Below, in pieces: positions 1 to 13,447 of a DNA stretch of 36,497 nucleotides. The notes under the pieces are model-generated. The model saw nothing but the letters and a program-made list of their open reading frames with translations, was not told the origin of the DNA and ran no database searches. The position numbers and the translations under genes are program-made. The stretch covers positions 1 to 36,497 of the forward strand of contig JAIPMN010000566.1 in assembly GCA_020650975.1 (NCBI GenBank), written 5' to 3'. The DNA is from Apostichopus californicus. Lineage: Eukaryota; Echinodermata; Holothuroidea; Aspidochirotida; Stichopodidae. The stretch's first letter is position 1. Every line of letters begins with the position of its first letter.

Positions 1-385
1 ACTGATGTGTGTTGCAATTGATATCATGCATATTTATGAGGGGGGGGCTTAGCAATATTTCGTTATGAAAAGTTTGTATGCACGATAACTCAACAAGGGA
101 ATGACCAATCATTACCATACTTGGTGGGTGGGTGGCCCATAGTGAGTAGATGAACCCTGTTGATTTTGGTGCTCATATCATGAATATTAATGAGGTCATG
201 GGGTCAAAGGTGGAATACTTCAAATTGCAATTACTTGGCTACTATTACTAGTCGGAATTTGGTCAAACTTGGTATGATGATAATGGTAGATAGTCTTCAC
301 ACACTGATGTGTGTTGCAATTGATATCAGGGCTTAGCATTACTTTGGCAACAAAAGTTTGTGTGCATAAATTGCTGTTGTTGTAT
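1..385. repeat. Direct repeat (two partial copies, about 300 bp apart)
   Basis: The first 26 bases of the window recur almost exactly at 302-327. The similarity continues with gaps to about 95 and 385: both copies have a GGGCTTAGCA-type block followed by AAAAGTTTGT and a TGCA-containing block. The DNA between them has GGTGGGTGGGTGG and repeated ACTTGGTA-like words. This looks like the edge of a long-period tandem or dispersed repeat running off the left end. No coding potential is seen. Confidence 0.55.
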
Positions 386-2777
386 TAGGGCTTTGTTAGA
401 AATTTCCCTATGAATGGAACTAATGAACAGCAGCAAGGAACCATGAAATGTTTTCATTCTGGTTATTAGTCATTACTCATAAAAGAGAAATGTTTGAAAT
501 CGGAGCTCACTTTGCAATCGTCTTTTTTTTCTATTTCGGTGATATTTTTTAAACCCATGTAGTTGAGCAAGGACTGAAAGATTATCCAGTAATAGTATAA
601 TAGTAAATATGTCAAAGAGAGCTCTTCTTTCAAATTATTAGTATTTGGATGATGTGAAGTTTTAAACTCAGCCTATCCAAGGTTGAATCTGTCCCATAAA
701 ACAGCAAAGAATATTAAATCCAAGAAAAATACAGAAAATGTAGTAGAAAGAGGGAGAGATAGCGAATAGAATCAAATCTCTCCTGTTGACAAAAATGGGA
801 ATAATAATAGGCAATGGTACAGAATTGCAATTGCTCATCAAAAATATATATCATATATTAAAATATATTATAAATGTGTTATCTGGTAATACCATTACCC
901 TAATACTTATTTGAAAGGTATTTCCCTCCACCCACTTTTTTGCCTTAAAACTTCAGCCCGCATTTTTGTTGTCAAGGTCGTAGTTCCTCATCATTTTATA
1001 TCCCGTAGCGAAAGACCTTGTCCTACAAAAAAAAATATACAATAAATAAAATAAAATGATAAAAAATGGGGAACATATTAAAGAAAAGAAAGTTTTAGCA
1101 TTTTTTTTGTTTAACTGTGGTGCTGAGTGAAATAATTGGCCTTGGAAAGTACTCCATGAAATTTGAGTGAGAAAATATAAGCAAGCTCTGATTTAATAAT
1201 GAAAGCTTTTATGAGAGGTTATTTGAAAAGATGCCTTTTTAATATGTCATTTTTGTCTTTGTTTCTGCCTTTTGTCTATATATATTGTTATAGAACAAAA
1301 CATTTTTTTTTTTATGGCACATGGGTGCATTGGGTTGTAAGCATAAGTAGCACTCTAAAAGTTCATGTAAACTAGAGAGTGCAAACATGTTGAAACAACA
1401 AGTTTACGCGACTGACAAAAGAATGGTTATGTTAATAATTTGCGCATTTAATTTGTTTTTTTGAGCGATAAACCCTACGTTGAAGATTGATACATGAGAG
1501 TTATGATAAGAGATTTTTTAGGACAAAACCTATTTCTATGGAACAGTACTTCAACTTGATAACAGGAAATAATGGACATAAAAACAGGTTTGTTACACTT
1601 TTCTGAAGCAGGAAATAACAAAATGATCAACATCCATTCACCGTAACCTATCTCGTCAAGATGACTTTGCATTATAGACAAAAAAGAAAAAGAGGGGGGA
1701 AAATAATTATAATAATCATAATATAAAAATAATAATAATAATAATAATATTAATATTAATAATAATAATAATAATTAAATATTTTCATTGGAATGTCATA
1801 AGGAAAAAGTTTTCATTTTTCAGTTAAATGCCTCACGAATCGTTGTTTCATTTTAGATTGAGAATTATTGACCTGCACATCTTATAGTGTGCATGGCAAT
1901 ATTTATTTAGGGCTTTCAATGGTTGTCCCTGGGACAAACCCAGGCCTTATTTTTTGATTGTCTGCACATCAAATTTTGCTGTCCAAACAAAAAACTGTAG
2001 CAAAATAACAAAGACCAATATGTACAGCGTAGGAGAGATGTGTAAGTTTGGTGAATAGATCAACTCTTAGGGTGATAACCAAATTGAAGATTTTATCTGT
2101 TTGGATGTATTTTAATACTTTACAATGCGATCTGAATTCCATGTATACAACTAGTCATCTTCAGGCGACCTCCAAACCTGACTTTGGGTCATCCGAACAG
2201 AAATTTTGACGTCTCGGACGACCCGTCAGCCATTAAGAATTTGCCCTGGCAAAGGAGAGGGTGGGGGAAGGGTGTTGGGGTGGGGAGAGGGGTTAATAAT
2301 TAATGTTTTTAGGGATAGTGACTAAGGAAAGGCTATGTGTTTATATAGCTTACAGTGGGAGGGGACGGAAGAGGGGAACCATCTTTCACGGCATCACTGT
2401 TTAAAGTCCAGCACTCTTATGTATGTGAATACCTGGAGAACCTGTACCCCTAACAGAGGGTACATTCAGCTGTCCCACGTTTGCTGCACGATTTGCATAT
2501 TTGCTATGATCGTCTTTGATGTGACCTCATCTAGAGTGACAGGTCTTTTAAGTCTTACGAATTAACCGTCAAAGAATTCCAAGGATTTATGACTCTACAA
2601 TGTGAAATTCCTCATGTAGTGAATTACCCTGATCATCTTGGAAGACAGCGGATCCGCGGTTAATTGTGACAGAGAGCGGTAAAGTGTCATCAGCTTTTTC
2701 GTAGATCATGGATCATAACTACTGAATATCTTCCCCGCTAAATCACTTTCTCCCTCCTCTTCTTGCTTCTGTTTCAG
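386..2777. other. Non-coding stretch, probably intron or upstream flank
   Basis: AT-rich sequence without an exon I can support. It lies upstream of an internal exon at 2778 whose first base completes a split codon, so at least part is probably intron of that gene. It holds a trinucleotide (AAT)n block near 1725-1775 and purine-rich G runs near 2255-2290. Confidence 0.5.
1725..1776. repeat. (AAT)n microsatellite
   Basis: Imperfect AAT/ATT trinucleotide repeat with short interruptions, directly visible. No associated gene feature. Confidence 0.85.
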
Positions 2778-5385
2778 TTTGACCACGCCCCCGAGTACTC
2801 CGAACACCCCGACTACTCCAGTCAACAAGAACCATCCATCGATGATGGGTGATGAGCCGCTGAATTTGGAGATGCCAGTAAGTGTATGTTGGAAATCATT
2901 GAAAGGGAATTGGGGGCTGGGGGGGGGGATGTGTTTGTGAGACAGTTGATGATAAAATGTCATTAAGCAACAAGTCTTTTTGGAACCCATTCAACTCTTC
3001 ATTTTGCATTTAAGTCATTACCATGGTCATGTCAAGATGATATGTGAAGATTGAGAATACATATATATATATGTTTTTTATTTGGAGGGGGGGGAGGGCG
3101 ATGGGGATTACGTGGGGGTTAAGGGATTTGTTAAGAAGTAGAAAAGCATTAAGGTTTGCTAGACAAACCCTTTCCTGTGGCTGTCAGGGTTTTTAATGAA
3201 TAATTTTGAGGTGTGATGTTGGAAACACAGCCAGTGTTACATGTGCAGCACTACTTCACACCAAGATTTGCATGTCTGCCGTACTTTGATGTTTGTTATC
3301 TGACTTGTAATTTTAACAAGACAACCGCTTTCTTGAAGTTCTTTACACTCTCTTTGTTCTCTCCCAGTCTATTACTTCTATGGCAAACTTACATGGGGTC
3401 TTCCCTATGCCCAGAGAGTCTGAAAGCTTTACAGGATCACCCCGTTCCTTATATCCGGACAAGGTATCCTGCCTTCCGCAATCTAGACCAAACCAAGAAG
3501 ACGGTGTGATGGAAGGGCAGTGCTTACCCATGAACTTGGAGGCTAGGCCAGAGCACCACAGCATCAATAATGTGGTAGGAGATGAGCCACGAGAGGGAGT
3601 CCATCCCAGGGAAGAGGTTAATGGGGATGTGGACCACCCTCCTCCCCCTTCACCTACCCCAGCCGGGGCCAGAATGGAGGATGGACCACAGGACCCAAAC
3701 GAAGAAGATGGTCCAGTGGAAGGGAGGGAGGCCGAAGAACGGAAAGAAGATGGAGAAGAGATGTAAGTCACTGTTATGGACTTAGAGATCAGTTTGGAGG
3801 AATGTTATTATCTGTTTCGATAGATAAAGGGGAACATGATAATTAAAAGCATTCTGGTGAAATGTGAATATTGAAATCTTTATTCTTCTACCAAGAAATG
3901 AACTTAAAGCAAATGGGTGTAATGTCATAGTTGCACATTGACACAAAAAATCTCTCAAATTGCTTTATATGTTTCACTCTGTCGTGTTGATCTTGAATTG
4001 GATAGGATTCCAACTTTTCCTAAATAGGGTCGGGGAAAGAAGTTTTTCGGAATATTCATGTACCAACTATTATGTTGATTACGCATTATGATGCAGCATA
4101 TATTGAAGTAGAACTTGGAGTAAACAGTGTTGCTCTGCCAACATTTATTGCTAAATATTTATGAGATAAAGTTATTAGACACTTTTGTTCTAGTAGTGAT
4201 GACTCATGCAAAACTCTCAAAACTCTCATCAGTTTAGGTTGTGGATATGTATTTTTCGAGGTCACAGTAGGGGGGTCTGTGATGTCATTTGGGCAACTTC
4301 TCTTCAAAAGCTTTACTTAGGCTATGATAATCTTGTTGTTGATTTATCCTTAAAACCGGATAAATTTTGGAATTGCTGCTTAGCTGTCAAAGTTCTCTAT
4401 AATTTCATCAAAAAGTATCTTTTGGTAGCAATATTTCTTACTTCTGGAGAAAAAATTGACAACTGATAAAGAAAAAAGAGAAGACAATTTTTACCTCAAG
4501 TGCCCTGATGATATTATCCATTCTGCTGACATTGCCAGATGCAATAAACAGAAATATCACAAAATTTGAAAAATTTATATCTTCGCTATAGAAACTGCTA
4601 TGAGGATCTGGTTTTTGCCTTTAGATACCAATATCTGTTGGTAATTTAGCTAAATATCAACATCAACTGCCAGAAAATCCTGTCAGTATATTTGAAATAC
4701 TCCTTCTCTCTCAAGCATCTTTTAAAAGCAGGTTAGGTTACCCAACACGTTAAAGTGTTAAGGAAATTTGATTTTTGCTTTCTGTCATTTAAAAAAAAAA
4801 TGTACCCAAATTGCTCCAACCCTTTTTTTTGCATCATTTATGCCCTCGCGTCATAGTGATGCAAAGAATGTGATTGACTTAAAGATATACTCTTCCCCTC
4901 CTTCCCACAGGATGGAACGTCCGACCCAGGTGAAACTCTGCATGAGGCTGGCACCGTCAGAGGACGCTTTCATACCCCCGGCTTCCCTCCATCAGGATAT
5001 AGTACACTACAAGGACTCGCTTGATTGCCAAATAGCTGATACACCAAAGAAAGTGAGCCACTTTCGTCACCAGTCCGACGACGGGGACTACGCCAGTCAA
5101 ACCAACGGCAACCTCCCGGAGGAGGAAGAGGAAGAAGAAGATGACGAAGTCTACCACCGTCAGGATGTCCGGCATAACGGCCACTTGATGGCAGACGACT
5201 ACGAAGAACAATTACAATACCGCCATAAGACCGCCTCCTCCGAGACCGCGGTACGGTATCGCCATCCGGACATGAATGGCGACATCGAGGAGGTACACGA
5301 GAGCGAGGCCGCCAGGCTGCAGAGTAAATATTACAATAACCGAGAGGACATGGTGAACGAGTCGGAGGCGATGGCGGTCGAGTAG
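2778..5385 (+). CDS. 3' end of an unrecognised acidic, low-complexity protein (three terminal coding exons)
   Basis: Three exons join in one frame: 2778-2877, 3368-3762 and 4911-5385 (stop TAG 5383-5385). Acceptors are TTTCAG, TCCCAG and CCCACAG; donors are GTAAGTG and GTAAGTC. The first base of 2778 completes a codon begun in an exon outside the window or unseen upstream. The 395-bp exon ends in AT, and the G at 4911 completes a Met codon. The visible C-terminal part is about 322 residues. It starts with a Thr/Pro-rich segment (TTPPSTPNTPTTP), then DEPLNLEMP, a polar middle with a PPPPSPTP run and many Glu/Asp, the better-ordered stretch RPTQVKLCMRLAPSEDAF, a pure acidic run (EEEEEEDDE), and a polar tail ending ESEAMAVE. 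No membrane segment, zinc ligand set or enzyme motif is visible, so it looks like a disordered cytosolic or nuclear tail. I do not recognise the family. The coding call rests on consistent splice phases and GC-rich codon use in the last exon. Confidence 0.75.
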
Positions 5386-6285
5386 AGCGCCGTACCACCT
5401 CCTCATTCGATTCCTCCTCCTCATCTGTTTGAACCAAAGCATAGATTTATTTTCATACGTAAAAGAGGTATTTAGTCTGAACAATGTGACTCCTGTGAGA
5501 ATAAAGGAGGAGAGCGAAAAAAAGAGAGAGATAGAGACAATAGCGAGAGCAACCATGTTGAGCAAGAAAGAAAACAAAAAGCAATATAAAGTTAAAAAGG
5601 GGGAAACTTCTTGGTAAATGTGGAGAGGACATGGAGATATGTAGCTGTTTGAAAGATAAACGGAAAGGGGCGGGGGGGGGGGGGTGGGAGGGGGGTAAGA
5701 AATGGGATTTTAACTTGTGCTTGGTACAAACTATGTGGTAGAAAATACCACAATAATATTGTAAATACTTAAGCAGAAAGAACCAAAGTTTTGTGTTGAT
5801 TAATTTATGATGACATATCTTTCTTATGCATGCATGCTATAGAGTTGTTTATATTTGTACAAAAGTTCTGTGGAGGGGTTTGATACCAGCTATTTTACAA
5901 CATTTTGTTTCCAAACATCAGTTTCAGTTCTACTTCAAACTTTAATATTCTTGACTTTAATTCGGTCATTTATTTTCATTTCTTCAGTATGTGTTTGTTA
6001 GAACCTTTTCAAGCTGTGGAAGTTTGGACCTCTAACTGTTATAGTTAAGTGAGCATGGGGTTGTGACAGTGGCGATGTTTCATGTAAGCGTTTGTTTTTT
6101 TTCTGCGACTGAGACAGTTTATGGAACTTTCTGTACCTCTTATAGGGATGTAGGTATGTTTAATACTGCAAGAAAGAATGTACAAAGTTCTCATGCCAGA
6201 CAGTTATTCTGACAAGACCCAGATTTATTGGTATATGTGTGGTGGTGTCTACAGGAATAAACAGTTCTCGGAATGTAGTTCTATT
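5386..6285 (+). other. Probable 3' UTR with two polyadenylation signals
   Basis: After the stop at 5385 the sequence becomes non-coding. AATAAA occurs at 5500-5505 and again at 6256-6261; the second is followed by a T/G-rich stretch, as expected downstream of a cleavage site. A 62-codon open frame at 5429-5617 is Lys/Glu-rich and lies within this UTR; I do not consider it a gene. Confidence 0.45.
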
Positions 6286-9200
6286 TGGGTGGTACCCCTT
6301 TTTTTCATCAGTGGTCTAAGTCCGGCCATTAATAAGAAAGCTTGCCATTGAGGCTTTGAGGCTGTGTTCCTCTACATTGTTATCATCTTCAAGAGCCAAC
6401 CTCTGTAATATTCTTTGTTTCCCCGGTTTTATATTTGAAGTTATTGGGCGTCTGCAAGGGTGTTACCAATTTTAACTTTATTCCCCTGACATTGGTAGGC
6501 TACTGCAGTGAATTTTTTGTTTGATATTACTACATGGGGTTTGAATAATTGAGCTGACTTGAAATGGAATGCAAGGGAGGGCAGAAAGGGGTTTGTCCCC
6601 TTCCCCCTTCCCACCCCTCAAAAGGGGTGAAACATGAATTCTTTGTGCTCCCCATATCCCCCAACACACAACTTTGATCCCTTCCTTTCTTCTCCCGTAT
6701 TTTAAAATGAAAAGGTTGTCACCTACTGGGTAGATGATTGAATTTGTCTTTTAAATCTAGTTGTAAAGGTTAATATGTGAAGTTTTATATTTTATACTAT
6801 TTAAAGTACTTCTCTGACCTTACATTTGCTCACAGATCTTGTTATCCTTCATTTGAAACTCATTCATTTTGATCCCCTGATGAAAAGTAGCCTAACACAT
6901 TGTACTCCTACACGATTTGTGTCCTAACCGTACAATTCATCATGGGCATAGTGAATCGGGTCAAACATTTTTATATCACTTCTCATATTTATTTTCAAGC
7001 AAATAGTTGCTTACCCTGGAGTTGGAAATAACATTTGGAATATGGTGAAAAGGAATCCATTGCACAAAAACGTTTTGTTTTCTCATCGTCTTAGGTACAT
7101 TTTGCTCAAAGCCTGCTCGCTATTGGGAAATATTTTGCACAAAAATCTGTCACAAAAGATCTTCAAGAAGTGTTCATATTCCAGTGCTCGTATTTTCATG
7201 AAATTATTATTCCGCAGAGTGACTAATGCCTCATATTCTGATGTATAGGAGGATAGCACATTGTGACTTTCAAGATTGATGAACAGAATCAATTACCCAT
7301 CCCCCTCCCCACCCCTCCCTACCCCCCCCCCAAATTGCATCGCACACACCATGTGCGATTATTCTGATGGCATTACTCAGTATATGCTACATTCGTCAAA
7401 ATAAGGTCCAAAATGTATCTCAAACTGCCCAATTTGTTGCTATTTTTTCCGGTTTATCTGCTGTTGATGCATTTATTCTCTTAAGATTTTCAAGTGTTCA
7501 AAGATTCCATTTTTCTTGGTTATCGGAGAACAAATTGGCATCTCATTAGATTTTGATCAAATCATATCCCAGCTCTCTTTCCCATACACCCCATGTTTAC
7601 ATGTTTTTTTTTCCATTTTATTTATCATTTTATACTTCTTATTTAATAAATATTCCGTGGTTTCCAGTGCCTGCAAAAAAGAGTTCGTTTGTTCAGTAAT
7701 CTTCTTCAGCTTATGCTTGGGTGGTTTATTTGTGTGGTTTCAAAATCTAATACATTTGCAACAGACATAGGGAAAAATTGGGATATTTGTAGGTGAATTC
7801 CAATAAGAAAGTGTGTTTTTCATTGGCTCTAATATTCAAACCTGTATCATGTTATGGGTATAAGGGGCATTGAATTGTCACTTTATTCACTTCACATTTG
7901 CATGTCATATATTCATGAATGAAAATTTTAATCAATCTTGAACCGTGAAAATGTATTTGTGTTTCTTGGAAGTGGCACGTACATTGTGGGTTTGGAACCA
8001 TGGAATGTTGTATGCTTAGCAACTCAAATGTCAGTCTAATAGATAGCTCTATGAGTCAGTCAGTACAATCAGTTGTTGTCTTTAATAGACAATATGATAT
8101 TGTTGCAATGACAAAAAAACACCTTTCAACAAGGATTTTACAGCCACCTTCAAATCATTCTCTCTCTGTAATAACATTTTACTCTTAACTTTATTCAACA
8201 AACTCCAATGTCTGTGAAATACTTGGGATTATCAGAAGTCAAGTTTTGTTTTGTTAAAGGAACAGATTTGAAAGATCTTCTCCCGGCATTTGTTCACATT
8301 TGACTCGCTACTACTCTCCACTCTGTGACAGTTCTTTTCGAAATAACTTTTTTTTACTTTCGAAATTACAGTTAACCTCCAAAATTATTTTTCTCGTTTG
8401 AAGTCAATGTCAAATAAAGATACAGATTTAAAAGGTCCAGTTTAAATTCAAAGCTTTGCCAAAAACAGAAAAGAACATATTTGACAGACCGATTCGTTAA
8501 ATGATAATTGCTGACTGTTTTGTTCCGCTCCCTCCCTCCATCCCACCCCAGTTTGATTATTGCTGGTGTGTGCATGTACGAAGGCCTTTAGTTTTAACAT
8601 ATGTGTCTTTGTACTACCAATGTCTACCAATGAAGAATTTAGGCTGTACAGTGAACACAAGGAAAAAGGAAGCAAAGATTTCATTTTCTTTAAAATCGTA
8701 TATATTTAGGAGGGACTAAAATAACTATTGAAATTTTGTGCTGCTACAAAATCTCTCTAGAAGAAATGTTAAAATTTTAGGAATTTTTTAAGAAAGATCT
8801 TGATAGGTTGGTAAATGGGAATTCTAAATTGTATATAGATGTATTATAATTGTAAAATTTTTAAGAGCATAACCACTAGAAATAAAAGAGGCAAGCTTTG
8901 CGTTGTGGTAAGGTTGCTTTTGTAGAGAAAAAAACCTTTAAAGGAGTACTGTGTGTTATGCATTAACAGAAGTCAAGGGTGTGTGTTTCCTCCAAAGAAA
9001 ATTTTCATACTTAACAACGTAAAAAAAAGATTGGTGCCTTTCTGTTTTTGGTTCGTGCTTTCGAGCAGAGGAGCAGATGGTTTCCATAATATGTTTATTT
9101 CTTAAATGTTTTCCTTTAGATGTTTCCATTGTAGCATCATCAAATGATTTCACCTGTTCCCTTTCCCCACAACTAAAGTTCTATCTACTCCTATGTAGCA

Positions 9201-12200
9201 AGATCAACAGGTTTGCAAATTATTATCTATGTTTATTAATTCATATTTTTGTCTCGTAAAAATTAAAACACAAAGCAAATGTCTTTTAAAAAAAATTTGA
9301 AGACATGATTCAACCTTCTGATAAATTCGATCTCTCTTTTTCTATCAGAAGTCAGTATAAAATGAGTTTCCTTTTTGCAATGGAAGCAAGTGTCAAGTTT
9401 AGAGAAGGGCTATCTACATACTATGAAAACTGGACATCAGAAAGAAGAATCCACTCTTTATGGGGGGGGGGGGGAGAGTAATATTTCTCAAACACTCACA
9501 GAGAATTAAAATGTTAAGCTTTACGGTATATTTTGGCAATAAAAGTTCTAATAAATAATGGGTTCCAAAGAGACGGTATGGTTCGATATCATTGTCATTG
9601 ATCTTTCCCATGGAAAGTTTCTTGACTTTTGGGATAAAATTTAAATATTTAAAAGCTATTGGGTAATTCTGATAATTATTTGAAATTCAACTCATATTTA
9701 AATGTAAAGTGATCGTTTTCTATATGATTTAATGTTTTTTTTTTATATTTTAAAAACTACTCTTTAAGGAGTTAAGATTTTGATGTAATTTTTTTTTTTT
9801 TTTTGGGTGCATGCATTTATGGGAGTAGAATCTTCTTGAAAGTTTTGTTTATTCGCTTTGATTGTCCAATTTACAACCACAGATCTTGTATTGTGTCATT
9901 TACAGCTATAGTGTCACTTGCTTTTTTTCCTAGGTGGCTCCGAATTCTTTTAATCAATTTTTTTTATCCGGTAAATTTTAAATACAGTTTTGTGACAGAT
10001 GTATCTAGTCCGGGCTTACTTTGGCATTTATCACTCTCTCTGCTGAGGTCGTTCTGGTTATTATGTGATTTAAATCATTAACAGTTTTTACTGTACCATT
10101 TTGGGGCTAGATTAAATTCACCAAAGTATGTGTACAGCGGAGCCATTTGGCAGGAGACATACTGTGTCCTGTGTTAAGTACAACTGGGGCTGTAGGGCCC
10201 ATGTAAACAAAAATTGAAGCACAGCCACCCTCTTTAAGACCTCCTTTAAACCCTGTGAAAATATTGCACAATTGTAACCACACTATTTATGGAAACTTTT
10301 TGCTAAAAGAATTCACCAGGTCTGATGTTGTTATTTTGGAAAGTAAATGTGAGGTAAGAAAGAGAGGGGGAACAGTACCAGGGCCAAATTTTGTAAATGA
10401 TTTTATCTCAAGTATGTCTTAATTTATCGTTTCTTTCATCGGGGAAACAAGTAAGATTAAATAACTACAATTTCTCAAGTTTAATACTGGATAGGCTGAC
10501 TGAGTATATATATATATTTATATATAATTTTTTTTTAATTTTAATTTTGAAATCTGCTCTTTTTATTAGTATTAATATTATTAGTTTTACTCTGTAGTAT
10601 TTTGTATTTTTTGTGCTAAATTATCAGGTTCTAGGAATGGCTAGAAAGATGGAATTTTTTTTGGTTTGGTTTATGGCATAAATTGGATGGTTTGGTTCTT
10701 GTATGAAGCACATGTGTGCCTTACAGAATTAAGTGGCTGAGGTTGAACATATTAGCTCTCTCTCTCTCGAAATCAAAATAACTAAAAATCTCACAATTTC
10801 TTATTGGCAGTTTTGCATAGAAAAACACCAATCTTCAGCTATGAGTCCCTCTCATTAAGAAAGACTTTGTCGAATAATAACGTTGTTCATTTTTTCAAGT
10901 TTGTGAGAATAACATCTAAGATTTGTTTTATAATCTTCTTTGTTTGCTATGAAACAGCTTGTCTGACTCTGGGACAATTTGGTCTCATTTCTGTTCGTCT
11001 CCGTGGAACATGGGTTGTACGGCTTGACACATGTGCGTGTACAAGTTAATTGGTCTTAATCTTAAACTTGGGCACATCCGATGTTTGAATATATATGATA
11101 CCACTATGAACTTCTCATTCAGTCAATCATAAAACCCACCAGGATGGGAATGGATTTGTTGGGCAGAAAGCAAAGCAGAAAGATAACAGAGGATGGAGAC
11201 ATCCAATTCTCTTTTACTGAATCTTTTGAAATTGCAAGTAGTAAAACCCTTGATTTACTATGAAATGGTGCTAGCTCATATTTTACCACACAATCTGTCT
11301 TTGTGTACATCGTATCTTTGCTAGGTTTGTCCACCAATTTTGTGGTCAATTTTTCAGTGTCCATCAACTCATTTAGTATGGCCAAGGCATTCTCTTCTCA
11401 CATAATTATGACATGATTTCCAGGGCCCCCTCGTTCACCCGGGGTCTGTAAACCCCTACCCACCCTTTCCATTTAACCCACCTCTTTGCAGGCCTGCTTT
11501 TCACGACGTTCTTGTGGAACATTGTACTTTTCATCTCGTACTGTGAAACAAACTTATTATTCCAGTTTACGGGGGCATGTCACACGTTTCAAGAGTTTGT
11601 ATTGACCTCACGCGGAATGTAGTCGAATCTATTCTTTTTGCAAACTGTCTTGCTTTTGTCTTTTCTTTCTCGAAGGTAATGTTGGTTTTTAATTCTGAAA
11701 TATTTGTTAAGAGCAAGTTCAAGCAACAGAGAATGAGAGAGCAAGGCATCCTCACTCAAAAACAGATGTTTTTCTCACCCTCCCTCACCCCTACCCGACC
11801 CCCTCCCACCCCTATGGATGCCTGCTTACTAAAACCATGTTACTGAATTCCACACACCCTATCCCTGTCTAAGTCCATGCTGACAACTGGATGTTAAATC
11901 TCTCTGTGCATAATAAAGATATTCATGCTTCCATATTGTACCCATCGTTATGTTTCCACACAATAGTCGGGGAAGTACCGCTAGTAAAGGCAAGACATCA
12001 GGAATGTTCCCATTGTGTAGACAAAAAAATGCCATATTTGAAAGGCTCCTTAAACCCAAAAAGAATTCAATAATTTATTGACAAGTTTCATTCTAATTTA
12101 TACTCTTTAGTTAGTGGGATTAAGAAAAGCATCATTGTTTATGTTAACTTTGTTACTGCTGTGTTGAAATATTTTTTACCAAAAAACCCAATTCTATATC

Positions 12201-13118
12201 TAAGAATCATACACAACTTTTTTTATTTGCTGGTATCAAAACAAAATCTGGTCGATTTATGTAACTGGTATACGTAACAACAGTGTGTATTTAAGTTACG
12301 TCATTAATTGCATGTTTCCCTCAAATCAAAGAGTTATAAAACTCACACCATTCTGTAGGGTAGACAATGTGCAATGGTAGTTAGAGTTCTTCTTAGCTAT
12401 TTCTTCTTACTTAGTATCTTATTTTTTTTTTTAGTCTTTCAAATACATTGTTAGGAAATTTCTTGTAAAAAGCTGAAACACTTGAAGCAAGAAGAGCATG
12501 ACTGAAAACTTTTGTCTCTTTGGTCTTTTATTCTGTTGTTATACAATTTCTTTTTTCTTTACCTTTTGATTTCATTTACGATAAACATTTTACTCATAAA
12601 TATGAACATGAAAATATAAATATGAATCGGATCACGTCTGAGGTACATATCGTGTTTATGACATGGGCAGCATTTACATATTTGCGTTATATTCATAACT
12701 CATACCACAAAGCAAATATTGCAGCCCTTATGCTGATAATAAGTACTGCAAAGAAAGGCTTTGAGAGTATCTGTATGGTAAATGATTGCATTCCATCCAA
12801 TGGAGAATGGTTTCAAAAAGGGAGAATGGTTTCCATTTGACCAGTTCCCTGAATCACATGCAAGAAACCATTGACTTATGTTTGTGCCCCCCCCTGACCC
12901 CCTCCCCGACTGAGGTCAATCTATTTGCTATATTCTCCTGTGTGTTGGCCTTACTGATTCCATCTGTTTGAATACTCATAGTTTTAATAATCTGTTATTC
13001 CACATTGTCATGTTTAAAAACATTTTCGCCATCCTGAAGTGAAGGAGCAACTCTAACGGGAGTACAATCACCTACACACGTAAACTGTCCTTCTACGTGT
13101 CCATACAGTAAGTAGTGC
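6286..13118. other. Long intergenic stretch between convergent genes, nothing coding seen
   Basis: About 7 kb of AT-rich DNA separates the end of the plus-strand gene from the end of the minus-strand RBR ligase gene. Open frames here are short and hydrophobic or Lys/Phe-rich, with no splice-consistent chain and no recognisable domain. Visible simple features are poly-C/poly-G runs (near 7310-7332 and 9463-9473), a poly-T run at about 9790-9804, and a short (TA)n block at about 10506-10525. The stretch could contain extended 3' UTRs of either gene. Confidence 0.5.
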
Positions 13119-13156
13119 TTTATTATTCATATATAAATTAAAACATTGCATTTATT
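13119..13156 (-). promoter_or_regulatory. Candidate polyadenylation signals of the RBR gene
   Basis: On the minus strand AATAAA reads at 13156-13151 and again at 13124-13119, about 180 and 210 bases after the stop codon at 13339-13337. Either would give a short 3' UTR. No cleavage site can be proven from sequence. Confidence 0.4.
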
Positions 13157-13336
13157 CTTGTTTGGTTGTAGTTGGACATTGGATCATTACCATGTCACTA
13201 CCAATGGACACCTGTTAATACAGTCCTGATCTTTAACCAAATCATTTTAGAACCTTCCCTTCCACTCCACAAGGAGTTCCAACATTCTCAATCAACCATT
13301 TCCGCCCGTCATATTTCGTTGGTCCGAATCTTGATT

Positions 13337-13447
13337 TCACTTGAGTGTAACCACCAATCGATGAAGATTGTTCTTGCCAGAAGTCGTCAAGTTGTCGAGT
13401 CGTTTGGAGACGGTCAGGACATCAAAGGTAGTCTTCTGCTCCAGGAT
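13337..13447 (-). CDS. RBR gene exon 12: terminal coding exon
   Basis: Acceptor CTAAACAG, then 36 codons ([20 protein letters not shown] and a basic end) to TGA at 13339-13337. It completes the helical tail. Phase agrees with exon 11. Confidence 0.75.
   Translation of the reverse strand: MLEQKTTFDVLTVSKRLDNLTTSGKNNLHRLVVTLK

Noticed and set aside
2335-2565. 76-codon frame with Met start
   Set aside because: No splice sites in the right phase and no protein-like pattern.
3343-3771. 142-residue open frame on the minus strand
   Set aside because: Antisense shadow of the coding exon at 3368-3762, which has splice-consistent phases.
4957-5577. Three long minus-strand frames
   Set aside because: Antisense to the acidic terminal exon; their Arg/Pro or hydrophobic composition results from reversed GA-rich codons.
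5429-5617. Lys/Glu-rich 62-codon frame
   Set aside because: Lies in the 3' UTR after a good stop, with a polyadenylation signal inside.
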